Below are positions 23,859 to 32,289 of a stretch of DNA of 64,000 nt, one piece after another; positions within the stretch are counted from its first letter, which is position 1; each line of letters opens with the position of its first letter. The position numbers were made by a program, and so were the translations under genes. The notes beneath the pieces were generated by a model. It worked only from the letters and a program-made list of their open reading frames with translations, searched no databases and was not told the origin of the DNA. This DNA is from Roseobacter sp. SK209-2-6 (GTDB taxonomy: Bacteria; Pseudomonadota; Alphaproteobacteria; Rhodobacterales; Rhodobacteraceae): assembly GCF_000169455.1 (NCBI RefSeq), contig NZ_AAYC01000010.1, positions 140,434 through 204,433 of the forward strand. The letters run 5' to 3'.

Positions 23859-24616
23859 GTCAGCCTCATCGGGATACCAGCGGCGGCCATATGCTCTTTG
23901 GCCTGCTGAATTGTGTATTCGCCAAAATGAAAGATAGAAGCGGCCAGCACGGCGGAAGCGCCGCCCTTGGTGACGCCTTCGACCAAGTGATCTAGGTTGC
24001 CAACCCCGCCGGAGGCAATCACCGGCACATCGACGGCATCGGAGATCGCCTTAGTCAGGGGCAGGTTGAATCCCGCTTTTGTGCCGTCGCGGTCCATGGA
24101 AGTCAGGAGGATCTCCCCTGCGCCCTTGGCCACTACGGTGCGGGCAAATTCCACCGCGTCTATGCCAGTTGATTTACGTCCCCCATGGGTGAAGATCTCC
24201 CAGCGGCCGGGTTCCACGGTTTTGGCGTCGATGGCGCAGACGATGCACTGGCTGCCGAATTGATCGGCTGCCTCGGCAATCACATCGGGATTGGCTACAG
24301 CGGCGGAATTGAAAGAGACCTTGTCGGCGCCAGCCAGCAAAAGCGCGCGCACGTCTTCCTTGCTGCGCACGCCACCGCCCACGGTCAGGGGTACAAAACA
24401 TTGTTCAGCAGTGCGGCGCACCACGTCGAACATAGTTCCGCGATTCTCATGGGTGGCATGGATGTCGAGGAAACAGATCTCATCTGCGCCGGCCGCATCA
24501 TAGGCCTTGGCGCTTTCGACCGGGTCACCGGCATCGCGCAGGCCAACAAAATTAACACCTTTGACAACACGGCCATCGGCAACATCGAGACAGGGGATGA
24601 TACGGGTTTTCAGCAT
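23855..24616 (-). CDS. hisF: Imidazole glycerol phosphate synthase cyclase subunit
   Basis: Cyclase half of IGP synthase, working with HisH: converts PRFAR and ammonia to IGP and AICAR. 253-residue (beta/alpha)8 barrel. Catalytic Asp11 in [16 protein letters not shown] and the second Asp in VCAIDAKTV are visible, along with phosphate-binding blocks [11 protein letters not shown] and [13 protein letters not shown]. Length is standard. The partner gene hisH lies at 29103-29741 on the same strand. Confidence 0.97.
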   Translation of the reverse strand: MLKTRIIPCLDVADGRVVKGVNFVGLRDAGDPVESAKAYDAAGADEICFLDIHATHENRGTMFDVVRRTAEQCFVPLTVGGGVRSKEDVRALLLAGADKVSFNSAAVANPDVIAEAADQFGSQCIVCAIDAKTVEPGRWEIFTHGGRKSTGIDAVEFARTVVAKGAGEILLTSMDRDGTKAGFNLPLTKAISDAVDVPVIASGGVGNLDHLVEGVTKGGASAVLAASIFHFGEYTIQQAKEHMAAAGIPMRLT

Positions 24617-24766
24617 GGCGCTTTGCCTTTCGCGTGCTGCTCAGGATCCTTGCTTGGAGTGGGTACGAAAACAGAAGCGAAAGAGCAACCGTTCTGTCGT
24701 GGTTTGGGGCGCGGATCATGAATGTGGTACAATTGCTTTTGGGTCTGATTGCAATGGAGCGTGAAG

Positions 24767-25168
24767 ATGCAGGAGTTGGTGAAACGGTCCTTGGCCGGTG
24801 TTGTGCTTGGTTTGGTGTTGGTCGGAGCGGACCAAGCCCGGGCCGGAGCCTTTATGACGGCGGAGGAGATGCTGGAAGTGATCCCAGGTGCATCGCTGAC
24901 CGGCATTTCGAATGAAGATTTTGAAACCCGTTGGGTACAGCGCTATGAGCGTGGTGAACGATCCGGCATAGCCCAAGGGCGTTTTGGAGAGCGGAGCTAT
25001 GCCTCTCGATGGTCGGTGCGTCGGGATCTGTGGTGCGAAGACTGGGGATCTGGTTCAGGGTGCTGGCGGCTGAAGCGTATAGACGGAGCAACGCTGCAAC
25101 CCTACAGGGGGAGCGAGAAGTTACCGAATGCTTGGATGATCCTGCATCCTGCAGAGAGCCAGGAGTGA
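24767..25168 (+). CDS. Small exported protein of unknown function
   Basis: 133 residues with a clear signal peptide (VKRSLAGVVLGLVLVGADQARA, cleavage near residue 26). The mature part is Trp/Arg-rich with two Cys (DLWCEDWGSGSGCWRLKR) that could form a disulfide. GGAG sits 7 bases before the ATG. It is divergent from hisF and converges on the DUF2867 gene. No family recognised. Confidence 0.65.
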   Translation: MQELVKRSLAGVVLGLVLVGADQARAGAFMTAEEMLEVIPGASLTGISNEDFETRWVQRYERGERSGIAQGRFGERSYASRWSVRRDLWCEDWGSGSGCWRLKRIDGATLQPYRGSEKLPNAWMILHPAESQE

Positions 25169-25225
25169 GGCTGAACCTGACCGATTGAAGGCCCTGTTCG
25201 CAATGCAGCGCGGCTTGAGATGAGC

Positions 25226-25678
25226 CTAGCTGGCGTTCCTGATCCTGCCCATGGCATCGCGTACGATCAGAATGTGAAAAGGCATGACCACCGCTAGGTA
25301 GATCCGGCCCAGGAGGTTGTTGCGATGCACCCAAGTGGCCATATGTATCATCCCGTCCTGCTGCCTGATGCAGATCCGAAAATCGAGGTGGTTATCATCA
25401 GCCCCAAGAATGATCTCACTCTCATCCTGATAGGTGACGGGAAAAATCGCGTTCTGACCGGCATCTGCGACGTCGGTTTTCAAGCCAAGCGGGCGAACAA
25501 TCCGGTTGCGAAGCGACAAGAGCGCCCTTGCCCAGCCGGGCATGGACAGGCCAACTTTGGCAGCCTGTTCCGGGTCTAGGCCGCTGTTGACCGCATAGCC
25601 ATCGATGAAATCTCCCGGCTGAACCTGTGACCAGAGGTGCGAGTTGCGGGGAAGGGGCGTCGTCTGAATCTGAGGCAT
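25226..25678 (-). CDS. DUF2867 domain protein
   Basis: 150 residues matching the DUF2867 pattern: DFIDGYAV near the start, LSMPGWARALLSLRNRIVRPLGLK in the middle and VHRNNLLGRIYLAVVMPFHILIVRDAM at the end. The start at 25678 is preceded by AGGAC; the frame extends 17 codons upstream. Related domains occur fused to NAD-dependent epimerases; function is unknown. Convergent with the preceding small exported protein. Confidence 0.75.
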   Translation of the reverse strand: MPQIQTTPLPRNSHLWSQVQPGDFIDGYAVNSGLDPEQAAKVGLSMPGWARALLSLRNRIVRPLGLKTDVADAGQNAIFPVTYQDESEIILGADDNHLDFRICIRQQDGMIHMATWVHRNNLLGRIYLAVVMPFHILIVRDAMGRIRNAS

Positions 25679-25839
25679 GGATCTGTCCTGTGCGCGTTTC
25701 CAGCACAGGATGATCATGTCGAGAGGCAAAGCGCCAGGGGCGGAATGTCGCGCTTAAAGAGGGGCGCGGTTTGCCCCATCCTGTCTACGGGCAAGCCTCT
25801 CCTCTCAGAGGGCTTAGCCCTGTCTTACATAGCCAAGGA

Positions 25840-26562
25840 TCAGCCTTTCAGAAGGTTCAGCGCCTCACCAAGATCAATCGCTCCGTCGTAGAGCGCGCGG
25901 CCGGAGATCGCGCCGTTCAGGGGTGCGCCGCAGGATTTCAGCGCCTTGAGGTCCTCAAGTGACGAAACTCCACCGGAGGCGATCACCGGAATGGAGACCG
26001 CTTTGGCCAGGGCCGCGGTGGCCTCGACATTAGGGCCCTTCATGGCGCCGTCGCGCAGGATATCGGTGTAGATGATGGCTGCAACGCCCGCGTCTTCAAA
26101 GCTCTTTGCCAGATCTGTCACCATGACATCGGTCTCTTCGGCCCAGCCCTTGGTTGCGACCTTGCCGTTGCGGGCGTCGATGCCGACGGCGACCTTGCCG
26201 GGGAATTCGCGTGCGGCTTCGCGCACCAATTCGGGGTTCTCTACCGCGACCGTGCCCAGGATCACGCGAGCCAGGCCCTTGGTGATCCAGCCCTCGATAG
26301 TCTTCATGTCGCGGATGCCACCGCCAAGCTGGGCGGGCACTTTGCACTGCTTCAGGATCTCTTCCACCGGGGCGGCATTGACCGGCTCACCCGCAAAGGC
26401 ACCGTTGAGGTCAACCAAATGCAGCCATTCGCAGCCTGCGGCAACAAACTCCAGCGCCTGGGAGGCAGGGTTATCGTTGAACACGGTGGTTTTGTCCATG
26501 TCACCATGCAGAAGGCGGACGGCCTGGCCATCTTTGAGGTCAATCGCGGGGTAAAGGATCAT
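25840..26562 (-). CDS. hisA: ProFAR isomerase (HisA)
   Basis: Fourth step of histidine synthesis, Amadori rearrangement of ProFAR to PRFAR. 240-residue barrel paralogous to HisF. Catalytic Asp8 in [11 protein letters not shown] and the second Asp in [10 protein letters not shown] are present, with phosphate-binding loops [11 protein letters not shown] and [13 protein letters not shown]. The start at MILYPAIDL (26562) is used because it matches the family; AAAGG lies ahead of it. Confidence 0.96.
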   Translation of the reverse strand: MILYPAIDLKDGQAVRLLHGDMDKTTVFNDNPASQALEFVAAGCEWLHLVDLNGAFAGEPVNAAPVEEILKQCKVPAQLGGGIRDMKTIEGWITKGLARVILGTVAVENPELVREAAREFPGKVAVGIDARNGKVATKGWAEETDVMVTDLAKSFEDAGVAAIIYTDILRDGAMKGPNVEATAALAKAVSIPVIASGGVSSLEDLKALKSCGAPLNGAISGRALYDGAIDLGEALNLLKG

Positions 26563-26716
26563 TTGCGCTGCCTTTGTCATCAGGGCCGGGGGATCCGGCC
26601 GGATCTGTCAGCGGTGTTTTGCACAAGGCGGGGCAGGATTGCAACGCGACCCAAAGTCAAGCTTGCTTGAATCCGCATCCATGCGTCACTCTGACCAAAA
26701 AAATGGGAGAAGACTT

Positions 26717-27115
26717 ATGCGGAGAATTCTGACGACGGCTTTGGCTGCTGGATTTGCGGCTTTCACATCTGTTGGTATGGCGTTGGCTGATCCGGTGCTG
26801 GGCACCTGGCAGACGCAGCCGGATGATGGCTCTTACGCGCATATCAAAATGCAGAAATGTGGCGCGGCTATCTGTGGCAAGATCGCCCGGACGTTTAACT
26901 CGGATGGTGAGTATCAATCCCCCAACATTGGCAAGACCCTGGTCATCGACATGGTTCCCGGTGGTGGTGGCTATTATGAGGGCAAGGTCTGGCGTCCCTC
27001 GAATGACAAGATTTATGTGGGTAAGATGGACCTCAGCGGCAAGAAGCTGGCGCTGCGTGGTTGCGTTGCCGGCGGGCTGATCTGCTCCAAACAAACCTGG
27101 ACCCGCGTGGATTAA
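26717..27115 (+). CDS. Exported DUF2147 protein
   Basis: 132 residues with signal peptide MRRILTTALAAGFAAFTSVGMALA and a DUF2147 core: DPVLGTWQTQPDDGSYAHIKMQKCGAAICGKI, YYEGKVWRPSNDKIYVGKMDL and LRGCVAGGLICSKQTWTRV. Two Cys pairs are probably oxidised in the periplasm. GGGAGA precedes the ATG. Family members are periplasmic/lipocalin-like with no settled function. Divergent from hisA. Confidence 0.85.
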   Translation: MRRILTTALAAGFAAFTSVGMALADPVLGTWQTQPDDGSYAHIKMQKCGAAICGKIARTFNSDGEYQSPNIGKTLVIDMVPGGGGYYEGKVWRPSNDKIYVGKMDLSGKKLALRGCVAGGLICSKQTWTRVD

Positions 27116-27150
27116 GGGGGAGCCCTACGAGCAGGGGTTGTTAGAAATTC

Positions 27151-27402
27151 CTAGAGCAGCCCCAGTTGCACCGGGATCGGAACAAAGCCGCGCCTGATCG
27201 CCTGATCGCGCAATAGATCAAAACTCTGGCTGGCCTCGGCGTGGTTCAGGAAGTAACCGCGCCGGAGCTGCCCACCGGCGGCACCAATCGGGCCTTTGGC
27301 TTGTTCCAGACACCATTCCCCAAAAAGCGTCTGGCTGAGCCGCAGCACGCAATAGCGATGATGACCTTCGATATGGTCGAATTTTTCCAGCCGGATCTGC
27401 AC
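27151..27402 (-). CDS. Stand-alone WGR-domain protein
   Basis: 83 residues that are almost entirely one WGR-like domain: RYCVLRLSQTLFGEWCLEQAKGPIGAAGGQLRRGYF, then a helix with basic residues (LLRDQAIRRGF). The domain is named for a Trp-Gly-Arg motif that is changed here. WGR domains occur in PARPs and in small bacterial proteins and bind nucleic acid. GTG start with a weak ribosome site; a stop codon nine codons upstream in frame limits the alternatives. It precedes a terminator of the converging side. Confidence 0.65.
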   Translation of the reverse strand: MQIRLEKFDHIEGHHRYCVLRLSQTLFGEWCLEQAKGPIGAAGGQLRRGYFLNHAEASQSFDLLRDQAIRRGFVPIPVQLGLL

Positions 27403-27499
27403 GAAAGGGTCTTTGCCTGTTTCTTTTCAGGGCCTCTCTATGCCTGCAAGCGGCGGCGCTGTCCATCTTCGCCTGCATCTGTTCGAGGGGAGCAAGATC

Positions 27500-27531
27500 A
27501 AAAAACGGCTGCCCCTTTGCTGGGGCAGCCG
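27500..27531 (-). terminator. Intrinsic terminator of the peroxiredoxin-like gene
   Basis: On the minus strand CGGCTGCCCC (27531-27522) pairs with GGGGCAGCCG (27515-27506), 6-base loop, then T6. It lies 34 bases after the stop at 27565. Confidence 0.85.
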
Positions 27532-27564
27532 CTGAAACTGAAAGTTCAGTTTGGCGGGGGGAGG

Positions 27565-28101
27565 TTAAACCGCCCCGGTGTACTCGCCACGTGCGGGGTA
27601 GTCATTGGCAATGGCAAAATCCAACGCGCCGACCAGCTCTGAGAAATGCGGGCGTACAAAGGGCATGGTCTGGGTCGAGCCATAGTAAAGCGTCTGCTCA
27701 GGTGTCACCATGAAGAGGCCGGGTTCCGAGAAGAGGGCAGGCTCTTCGATTCCGATGGAGGTCTTGCCGCGAGAAGTTGAGATGTAGAGCCCCCATTCGC
27801 GGGCTTTTTCCAGCGACAGATCATAGGCGAACCGCAGAGCGCTGGCTTCGATCTTATCCGCCATCGCACGGGTGCGTTCCTCACCATCCGAGGAAATGGC
27901 GACACAGTTGACGCCGCGCTCGGCAAAATCAGCAACGCGCTTTTCCAGCTCTTTCAGATATGTGGCGCAGAGCGGGCAATGCAATCCACGATAAAAGCAG
28001 ACCACGGTGCCACGGCTGCCCTCTTCGCTGGAGAGGTCAAAGGTCCCGCCACCAAGCAGGGGCAGGTTAAGGTCAGGGGTCTTTTGGCGTGGGGTCAGCA
28101 T
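27565..28101 (-). CDS. Peroxiredoxin-like protein (AhpC/TSA superfamily)
   Basis: 178-residue thioredoxin-fold protein. VVCFYRGLHCPLCATYLKELE holds a CPLC pair at the place of the peroxidatic Cys, with the Arg-Gly of the RGxxCPxC subgroup. Further fold markers are GVNCVAISSDGEE and AYDLSLEKAREWGL. It probably reduces peroxides or thiols in the cytoplasm. It is divergent from an AraC-type regulator, with palindromes in the 130-base gap, so it is likely the regulator's target. Confidence 0.85.
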   Translation of the reverse strand: MLTPRQKTPDLNLPLLGGGTFDLSSEEGSRGTVVCFYRGLHCPLCATYLKELEKRVADFAERGVNCVAISSDGEERTRAMADKIEASALRFAYDLSLEKAREWGLYISTSRGKTSIGIEEPALFSEPGLFMVTPEQTLYYGSTQTMPFVRPHFSELVGALDFAIANDYPARGEYTGAV

Positions 28102-28158
28102 TGCTGCGCTCCTTACATGGTGGATATTGGATGGTGAGTGTTTCTTGCTCCCCTTGTG

Positions 28159-28206
28159 TCAGATTTTGAATGCTTGAAAATCCGAAAAACCAAACCTAAA
28201 ATCTGA
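28159..28206. promoter_or_regulatory. Overlapping palindromes between peroxiredoxin-like gene and AraC gene
   Basis: Perfect 9-base inverted repeat TCAGATTTT (28159-28167) / AAAATCTGA (28198-28206), and inside it GATTTT (28162-28167) / AAAATC (28177-28182). Location between divergent genes suggests an operator for the AraC-type protein. Confidence 0.5.
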
Positions 28207-28231
28207 TATTCGGTGGTTTTGAAGGAGATAT

Positions 28232-28963
28232 ATGGTGGATCGGCTCACCACACTGATGGAGCGTTTCCAGCTCAGCGTTTCGCCTGCCGACCGGGTAGAG
28301 GCCAATCTTCTGGCACTTGGCGATCAGGAACAGCCGACCTGCCTTAAGTTTTATCCCCGTGGCCAGGCCGACTATGGGGGGCAGAAAGACCTGTTGTTTG
28401 CCGCCCGCGTAGATTGGGTTTCGGGGCACAACCCTTTGATGTCGGCTCTGCCGAAGATGGTGCATTTTGATCTGAGTGCGAGCGGCGATACGCTGGATCT
28501 GGTGCAACTTATGCTCAGCGAGGCGCGGGTGCACCGCTGTGGGGCGCAATCGGTGATCAACCGCCTTGGTGAAGTACTGATGGTGCGGCTCCTGCGCAAT
28601 CAGATCGAGCAGGGCGCGACAGAACCCGGTCTGCTGGCTGGGCTGGCAGATGCGCGGCTCAGCCGGGCTATTGTCTGTATCCATGACCACCCTGGGCGAC
28701 TCTGGTCCAATGGGGATCTCGCGGCAGAGGCCGGGCTATCGCTGTCGCGCTTTTGTCAGCTATTTGCCGCAGAAGTCGGGGAGACGCCGATGGGGTATCT
28801 GCGGCGCTGGCGCTTGACCCTGGCGCATCAGGACCTGGGGCGAGGGGACCGGGTGGAGGCGGTGGCGCGGCGCTATGCCTATTCCTCCCCCGAGGGGTTC
28901 ACCCGTGCCTTTCGTAAAGCCTATGGCCTGGCGCCAGTTGCTCTGCGTCAGGCGGTTGGCTAG
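28232..28963 (+). CDS. AraC-family transcriptional regulator (cupin_6 type)
   Basis: 243 residues: an N-terminal cupin-like sensing domain (about 1-130, with CLKFYPRGQADYGG and LPKMVHFDLS) and two C-terminal HTH motifs (LAAEAGLSLSRFCQLFAAEVGETPMGYLRRWRL and VEAVARRYAYSSPEGFTRAFRKAYGLAP). Excellent ribosome site GAAGGAGATAT. Cupin_6 regulators often control a divergent oxidoreductase, here the peroxiredoxin-like gene. The ligand is unknown. Confidence 0.9.
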   Translation: MVDRLTTLMERFQLSVSPADRVEANLLALGDQEQPTCLKFYPRGQADYGGQKDLLFAARVDWVSGHNPLMSALPKMVHFDLSASGDTLDLVQLMLSEARVHRCGAQSVINRLGEVLMVRLLRNQIEQGATEPGLLAGLADARLSRAIVCIHDHPGRLWSNGDLAAEAGLSLSRFCQLFAAEVGETPMGYLRRWRLTLAHQDLGRGDRVEAVARRYAYSSPEGFTRAFRKAYGLAPVALRQAVG

Positions 28964-29056
28964 GGCATGGGCTGGGCCTGCGAGACGCAGACTGCCGCTG
29001 CGGTTTAACCCGTGTAGGTCGGAACGAGGTGGGGAATCTGGAAAGTGGCAGGGATG

Positions 29057-29081
29057 TGAAAAAGGGCGCTTGTGCGCCCTT
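29057..29081 (-). terminator. Intrinsic terminator after hisH
   Basis: Stem AAGGGCGC / GCGCCCTT (29062-29069 and 29074-29081) with a 4-base loop and a T-run on the minus strand, 22 bases after the hisH stop. Confidence 0.8.
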
Positions 29082-29102
29082 GCTCCTTGATCTGTCTTGC
29101 CC

Positions 29103-29741
29103 TCAGGGCGTCCAGGTCAGGAAATTGCCAATCATGCGCAGCCCCACATCCTGGCTTTTCTCCGGGTGGAACTGCATACCCAGCATGGTGTCGCGTCCGA
29201 TCACCGCAGTCACATCACCGGCATAGTCCACATGGGCCAGCCGTTCGGCGTCATTCTGCGCCTTGAAGTGATAGGAGTGCACAAAATAGACGTGATCGCC
29301 GGATTTGATCCCGTCAAAAATTGCATGGGGGTGGTCAATTACCAGATCGTTCCATCCCATGTGGGGCACTTTCAGGTTGGTATCCTCTGGGGTGATCTTC
29401 ACCACATCACCCGAGACCCAATCAAGCCCGGTTGTTTCCTGGTATTCCAGACCCCGGCTCGCCATCAGCTGCATGCCGACGCAGATGCCCAAAAAGGGGC
29501 GCCCCTTGGTCTCGACCGCCTCGACCATGGCATCATAGATGCCTTTGTGGCCACGCAGCTCTGCCGCGCAGGCCGGGAAGGCGCCGTCACCCGGCAGCAC
29601 CAGCCTATCGGCCCGGGCGACAACATCCGCATCCGAGGTGACAACGACCTCACCTGCGTCCACTTCCCGTGCCATGCGCTGGAAGGCCTTTTCAGCGGAA
29701 TGAAGATTTCCCGATTCGTAGTCGATGATGGCAGTCAGCAT
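29103..29741 (-). CDS. hisH: Imidazole glycerol phosphate synthase glutaminase subunit
   Basis: Class I glutamine amidotransferase, 212 residues, supplying ammonia to HisF. The Cys nucleophile is in FLGICVGMQLM, the His and Glu of the triad in GMQFHPEKS. N-terminal YESGNLHS matches the family. The gene is separated from hisF/E by about 4.5 kb of unrelated genes but keeps strand and order. Confidence 0.96.
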   Translation of the reverse strand: MLTAIIDYESGNLHSAEKAFQRMAREVDAGEVVVTSDADVVARADRLVLPGDGAFPACAAELRGHKGIYDAMVEAVETKGRPFLGICVGMQLMASRGLEYQETTGLDWVSGDVVKITPEDTNLKVPHMGWNDLVIDHPHAIFDGIKSGDHVYFVHSYHFKAQNDAERLAHVDYAGDVTAVIGRDTMLGMQFHPEKSQDVGLRMIGNFLTWTP

Positions 29742-29819
29742 GGGGCGATCTCTCCAGGTGGTCCGGTCTTGACCTCTCTTGAATGATGCAAAAGGTCAAG
29801 ACCACAGGAGGGGCAGGGG

Positions 29820-30446
29820 TTACTTTGCGGCAGATGCTGTGTCGATATCCCGGCCAATTCCCCGCAAGAGCGCCATGACCGGAAGGAACAGCGGGTGGTG
29901 ATCCGCACTGCCATCTGATGGGCCAAAGGTGCCCGCAAGAAACAGATGCGAAAACCCGTGGATCAGCGACCAGACCTGCGTTTCAATGACCCTCGGCTCC
30001 GTGCCTTCTGGAACGAAGGGGGCGCAGGCAGCGCGCAGAACCCCGTAAGCAGTGGCATCGCCTGGGCTTGGGGGCTCTTCGAACCGATCCATCGGGCCAC
30101 AGCTGAAGATCAGGTCAAAGAGGGCAGGGTTTTCCACTGCAAAATCCAGATATCCGCGGCAAAGCGACAGGATATGCCCCTTTGGGGATTGGTCGCCGGT
30201 CTCGCGCGCCTGGATCATCTTGTTGCGAAAGCGATCGAACCCTTCGGCGGCGATGGCCGCGCGCAGGCCGGCGAGCCCGTCAAAGTGATGCGCCGGAGCG
30301 GCATGTGAGACCCCTGCACGGGCAGCACAGCGGCGCAGGGTCAGCGATTCGGCGCCGCCCTCATCCAGAATTTCGATGCCCGCGCGGATCAAGGCGGCCC
30401 GAAGGTCCCCGTGGTGGTGCGATTTTTTATCTTTGGCTTCAGTCAT
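29820..30446 (-). CDS. TetR-family transcriptional regulator
   Basis: 208 residues. N-terminal HTH 12-58 (ALIRAGIEILDEGGAESLTLRRCAARAGVSHAAPAHHF) and a C-terminal ligand domain of the WHG type (QVWSLIHGFSHLFLAG). Divergent from the DUF2306 membrane protein gene; two near-identical palindromes lie between them, so it probably represses both. Ligand unknown. Confidence 0.9.
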   Translation of the reverse strand: MTEAKDKKSHHHGDLRAALIRAGIEILDEGGAESLTLRRCAARAGVSHAAPAHHFDGLAGLRAAIAAEGFDRFRNKMIQARETGDQSPKGHILSLCRGYLDFAVENPALFDLIFSCGPMDRFEEPPSPGDATAYGVLRAACAPFVPEGTEPRVIETQVWSLIHGFSHLFLAGTFGPSDGSADHHPLFLPVMALLRGIGRDIDTASAAK

Positions 30447-30470
30447 TTGGTGGCAAGGGTAGCAGTTAAC

Positions 30471-30522
30471 TTGACAGTGTCAATCTGATCTGATTTTTAC
30501 TATGTAAAGTTTACAGTGTCAA
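30471..30522. promoter_or_regulatory. Twin operator for the TetR-family regulator
   Basis: TTGACAGTGTCAA (30471-30483, a perfect palindrome around the central G) and TTTACAGTGTCAA (30510-30522), centres 39 bases apart, cover the divergent promoters. The first copy contains TTGACA that can serve as a -35 element, so binding would block RNA polymerase. Confidence 0.65.
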
Positions 30523-30538
30523 GTTTGGGGGAGGCGAA

Positions 30539-31162
30539 ATGACCATGCGTGTTTTGGACCTGTTGCGGGGTGTGTTTTTCTGGCTGCTCTGTGTGCTGAT
30601 TGCACTGGCCTCCTGGCGGTTCCTGGTTCTGGGGGTTGAGGTCTCTATGCCCTTTGTTGCCTATCACGCAGGCGAACGCCCCTGGAGTTTCTTTGCTCAT
30701 ATTGGGCTTGCGCCCGTGGCATTGGCATTGATGCCCTTTCAGTTCTGGAAGGGGTTGCGGCAGCGGCGACCTATCCTGCACCGCTGGATCGGACGCAGCT
30801 ATGGTGTGGCTATTTTGCTCTCTGGCTGTGGCGCGCTGATGATGGCGCTAAACTCCACCGCTGGGCCTGTCGCCGCCTCGGGCTTTGCGGTCCTGGCACT
30901 GCTCTGGTTGGGGACAACCGGCCTTGGGATCTTTGCGGCCATTCAGGGTCGCTACCTGGATCACCAGCGCTGGATGCTGCGTTCTGCGGCCCTGACCTTT
31001 GCGGCGGTGACGCTGCGGGTCTATCTGCCCTTTCTCTTTGCCACATTAGGCGAAGAAAGCGGCTATAGCCTGGTGGCCTGGGCCTGCTGGGTTCCCAATG
31101 CACTGGTGGCGGAATGGTTGATCCGCCGGAGTGCAAAAAAGCCGGTTGTCCAACCGGCTTGA
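30539..31162 (+). CDS. DUF2306 multi-pass membrane protein
   Basis: 207 residues with five or six hydrophobic helices (about 10-30, 45-65, 85-105, 115-135, 145-165, 170-190). DUF2306 markers: HIGLAPVALALMPFQFWKGLRQRRPILHRWIGRSYG and DHQRWMLRSAALTFAAVTLRVYLP, where conserved His residues could bind haem or metal. Probably regulated by the divergent TetR protein. Its last codons lie in the terminator stem shared with hisB. Confidence 0.85.
   Translation: MTMRVLDLLRGVFFWLLCVLIALASWRFLVLGVEVSMPFVAYHAGERPWSFFAHIGLAPVALALMPFQFWKGLRQRRPILHRWIGRSYGVAILLSGCGALMMALNSTAGPVAASGFAVLALLWLGTTGLGIFAAIQGRYLDHQRWMLRSAALTFAAVTLRVYLPFLFATLGEESGYSLVAWACWVPNALVAEWLIRRSAKKPVVQPA
31135..31160 (-). terminator. Intrinsic terminator of hisB, inside the 3' end of the DUF2306 gene
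   Basis: Stem AGCCGGTT (31140-31147) / AACCGGCT (31152-31159), loop of 4, followed on the minus strand by T6. The same bases encode the last residues (KKPVVQPA) of the converging gene. Confidence 0.8.
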
Positions 31163-31192
31163 TGCGTCTCGTTTTGATGGAATTTGGGGCGT

Positions 31193-31780
31193 TCAGAGCG
31201 CCCCTTTGGTTGACGGGATGGCATCCGCTTTGCGCGGGTCGGTCTCAACCGCCAGACGCAGGGCGCGGGCCACGGCCTTAAAGGCGGCCTCAACAATGTG
31301 GTGGCTGTTGAACCCGTGCAATTGGTCGATGTGCAGAGTGATGCCGCCATGGGCCGCCAGCGCGGTAAAGAACTCCCGCACCAGCTCGGTGTCAAAGGTG
31401 CCGATCTTCTGGGTTGCGATCTCGACATTCCAGACCAGAAAGGGGCGCGCTGAAAGGTCCAGCGCACAGCGTACCTGGGCATCATCCATCGGCAGGTGGC
31501 ATTCTCCGTAGCGGCGGATGCCTTTCTTGTCGCCAAGCGCTTGCGCCAGGGCCTGCCCCAGAGCGATGCCCGTGTCCTCCACCGTGTGGTGGTCATCGAT
31601 GTGGTAATCCCCCTTGGCGCGGATCGTCATGTCGATCAGGGAATGGCGCGCCAGTTGGTCCAGCATATGGTCAAAGAAGCCAACGCCGGTCTGATTGTCG
31701 TAGGAACCGCTGCCATCAAGGTTGATCTCAACCGTGATTTCGGTCTCGGCGGTCTGACGGCTGATCTTGGCGCTGCGCAT
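31193..31780 (-). CDS. hisB: Imidazoleglycerol-phosphate dehydratase
   Basis: Sixth step of histidine synthesis; 195-residue monofunctional enzyme. The family's metal-binding His motifs are seen: [56 protein letters not shown]. First gene of the his cluster; hisH, hisA, hisF, hisE follow in this order on the minus strand. Confidence 0.97.
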   Translation of the reverse strand: MRSAKISRQTAETEITVEINLDGSGSYDNQTGVGFFDHMLDQLARHSLIDMTIRAKGDYHIDDHHTVEDTGIALGQALAQALGDKKGIRRYGECHLPMDDAQVRCALDLSARPFLVWNVEIATQKIGTFDTELVREFFTALAAHGGITLHIDQLHGFNSHHIVEAAFKAVARALRLAVETDPRKADAIPSTKGAL

Positions 31781-31958
31781 GGCGATATCCTCTGTGTTCT
31801 GCGCTAGGCTTATAGGGCTGGTCTGGGGCTTGGCTCAAGCCCTAGCGCACGCGTGAAGGCTCTGGTGTTGCCCGGAGGGGCTGCGGCCATTGCGCCCAGG
31901 CGCCGCGCGTGTCAGCTTGGGTCACAAATCACCCTTTTCAAAGGAACAAGAGCCGCCC

Positions 31959-32198
31959 ATGTCGACCTGTGTTTTTATCCAGATCCGCTGCAAGCCCGGC
32001 ACCACCTACAAAGTGGCAGAAGAGATCGCCCTACGCGAGATCCACTCGGAGCTTTATTCCACCAGCGGTGAATATGATCTCCTGATGAAGCTCTACATTC
32101 CGGGGGATGAGGATGTTGGGAAATATATCAACGACCATCTCCTGGTGATCGAGAATATCGAACGCTCTTTGACCACCATGACCTTTAAGGTTTTCTAG
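31959..32198 (+). CDS. Stand-alone Lrp/AsnC ligand-binding (RAM) domain protein
   Basis: 79 residues that correspond only to the C-terminal effector domain of Lrp/AsnC regulators (CVFIQIRCKPGTTYKVAEEIALREIHSELYSTSGEYDLLMKLYIP), with no DNA-binding domain. Such proteins may bind amino acids or pair with full-length Lrp. AAAGGAA lies somewhat far (about 14 bases) from the ATG at 31959. Ends at a strong terminator. Confidence 0.85.
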   Translation: MSTCVFIQIRCKPGTTYKVAEEIALREIHSELYSTSGEYDLLMKLYIPGDEDVGKYINDHLLVIENIERSLTTMTFKVF

Positions 32199-32243
32199 GC
32201 CAATCAGGCCCATGAATAGCGCCAAGCCTGCGTGCAACAATAG

Positions 32244-32273
32244 AAAACGCCCCGGAGCACCGGGGCGTTTTTT
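32244..32273. terminator. Bidirectional intrinsic terminator
   Basis: AAAACGCCCCGG (32244-32255) / CCGGGGCGTTTT (32260-32271) with a 4-base loop and T-runs on both strands, between the converging Lrp-like and aminotransferase genes. Confidence 0.9.
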
Positions 32274-32289
32274 GTTTCAGGCAGAAGAG

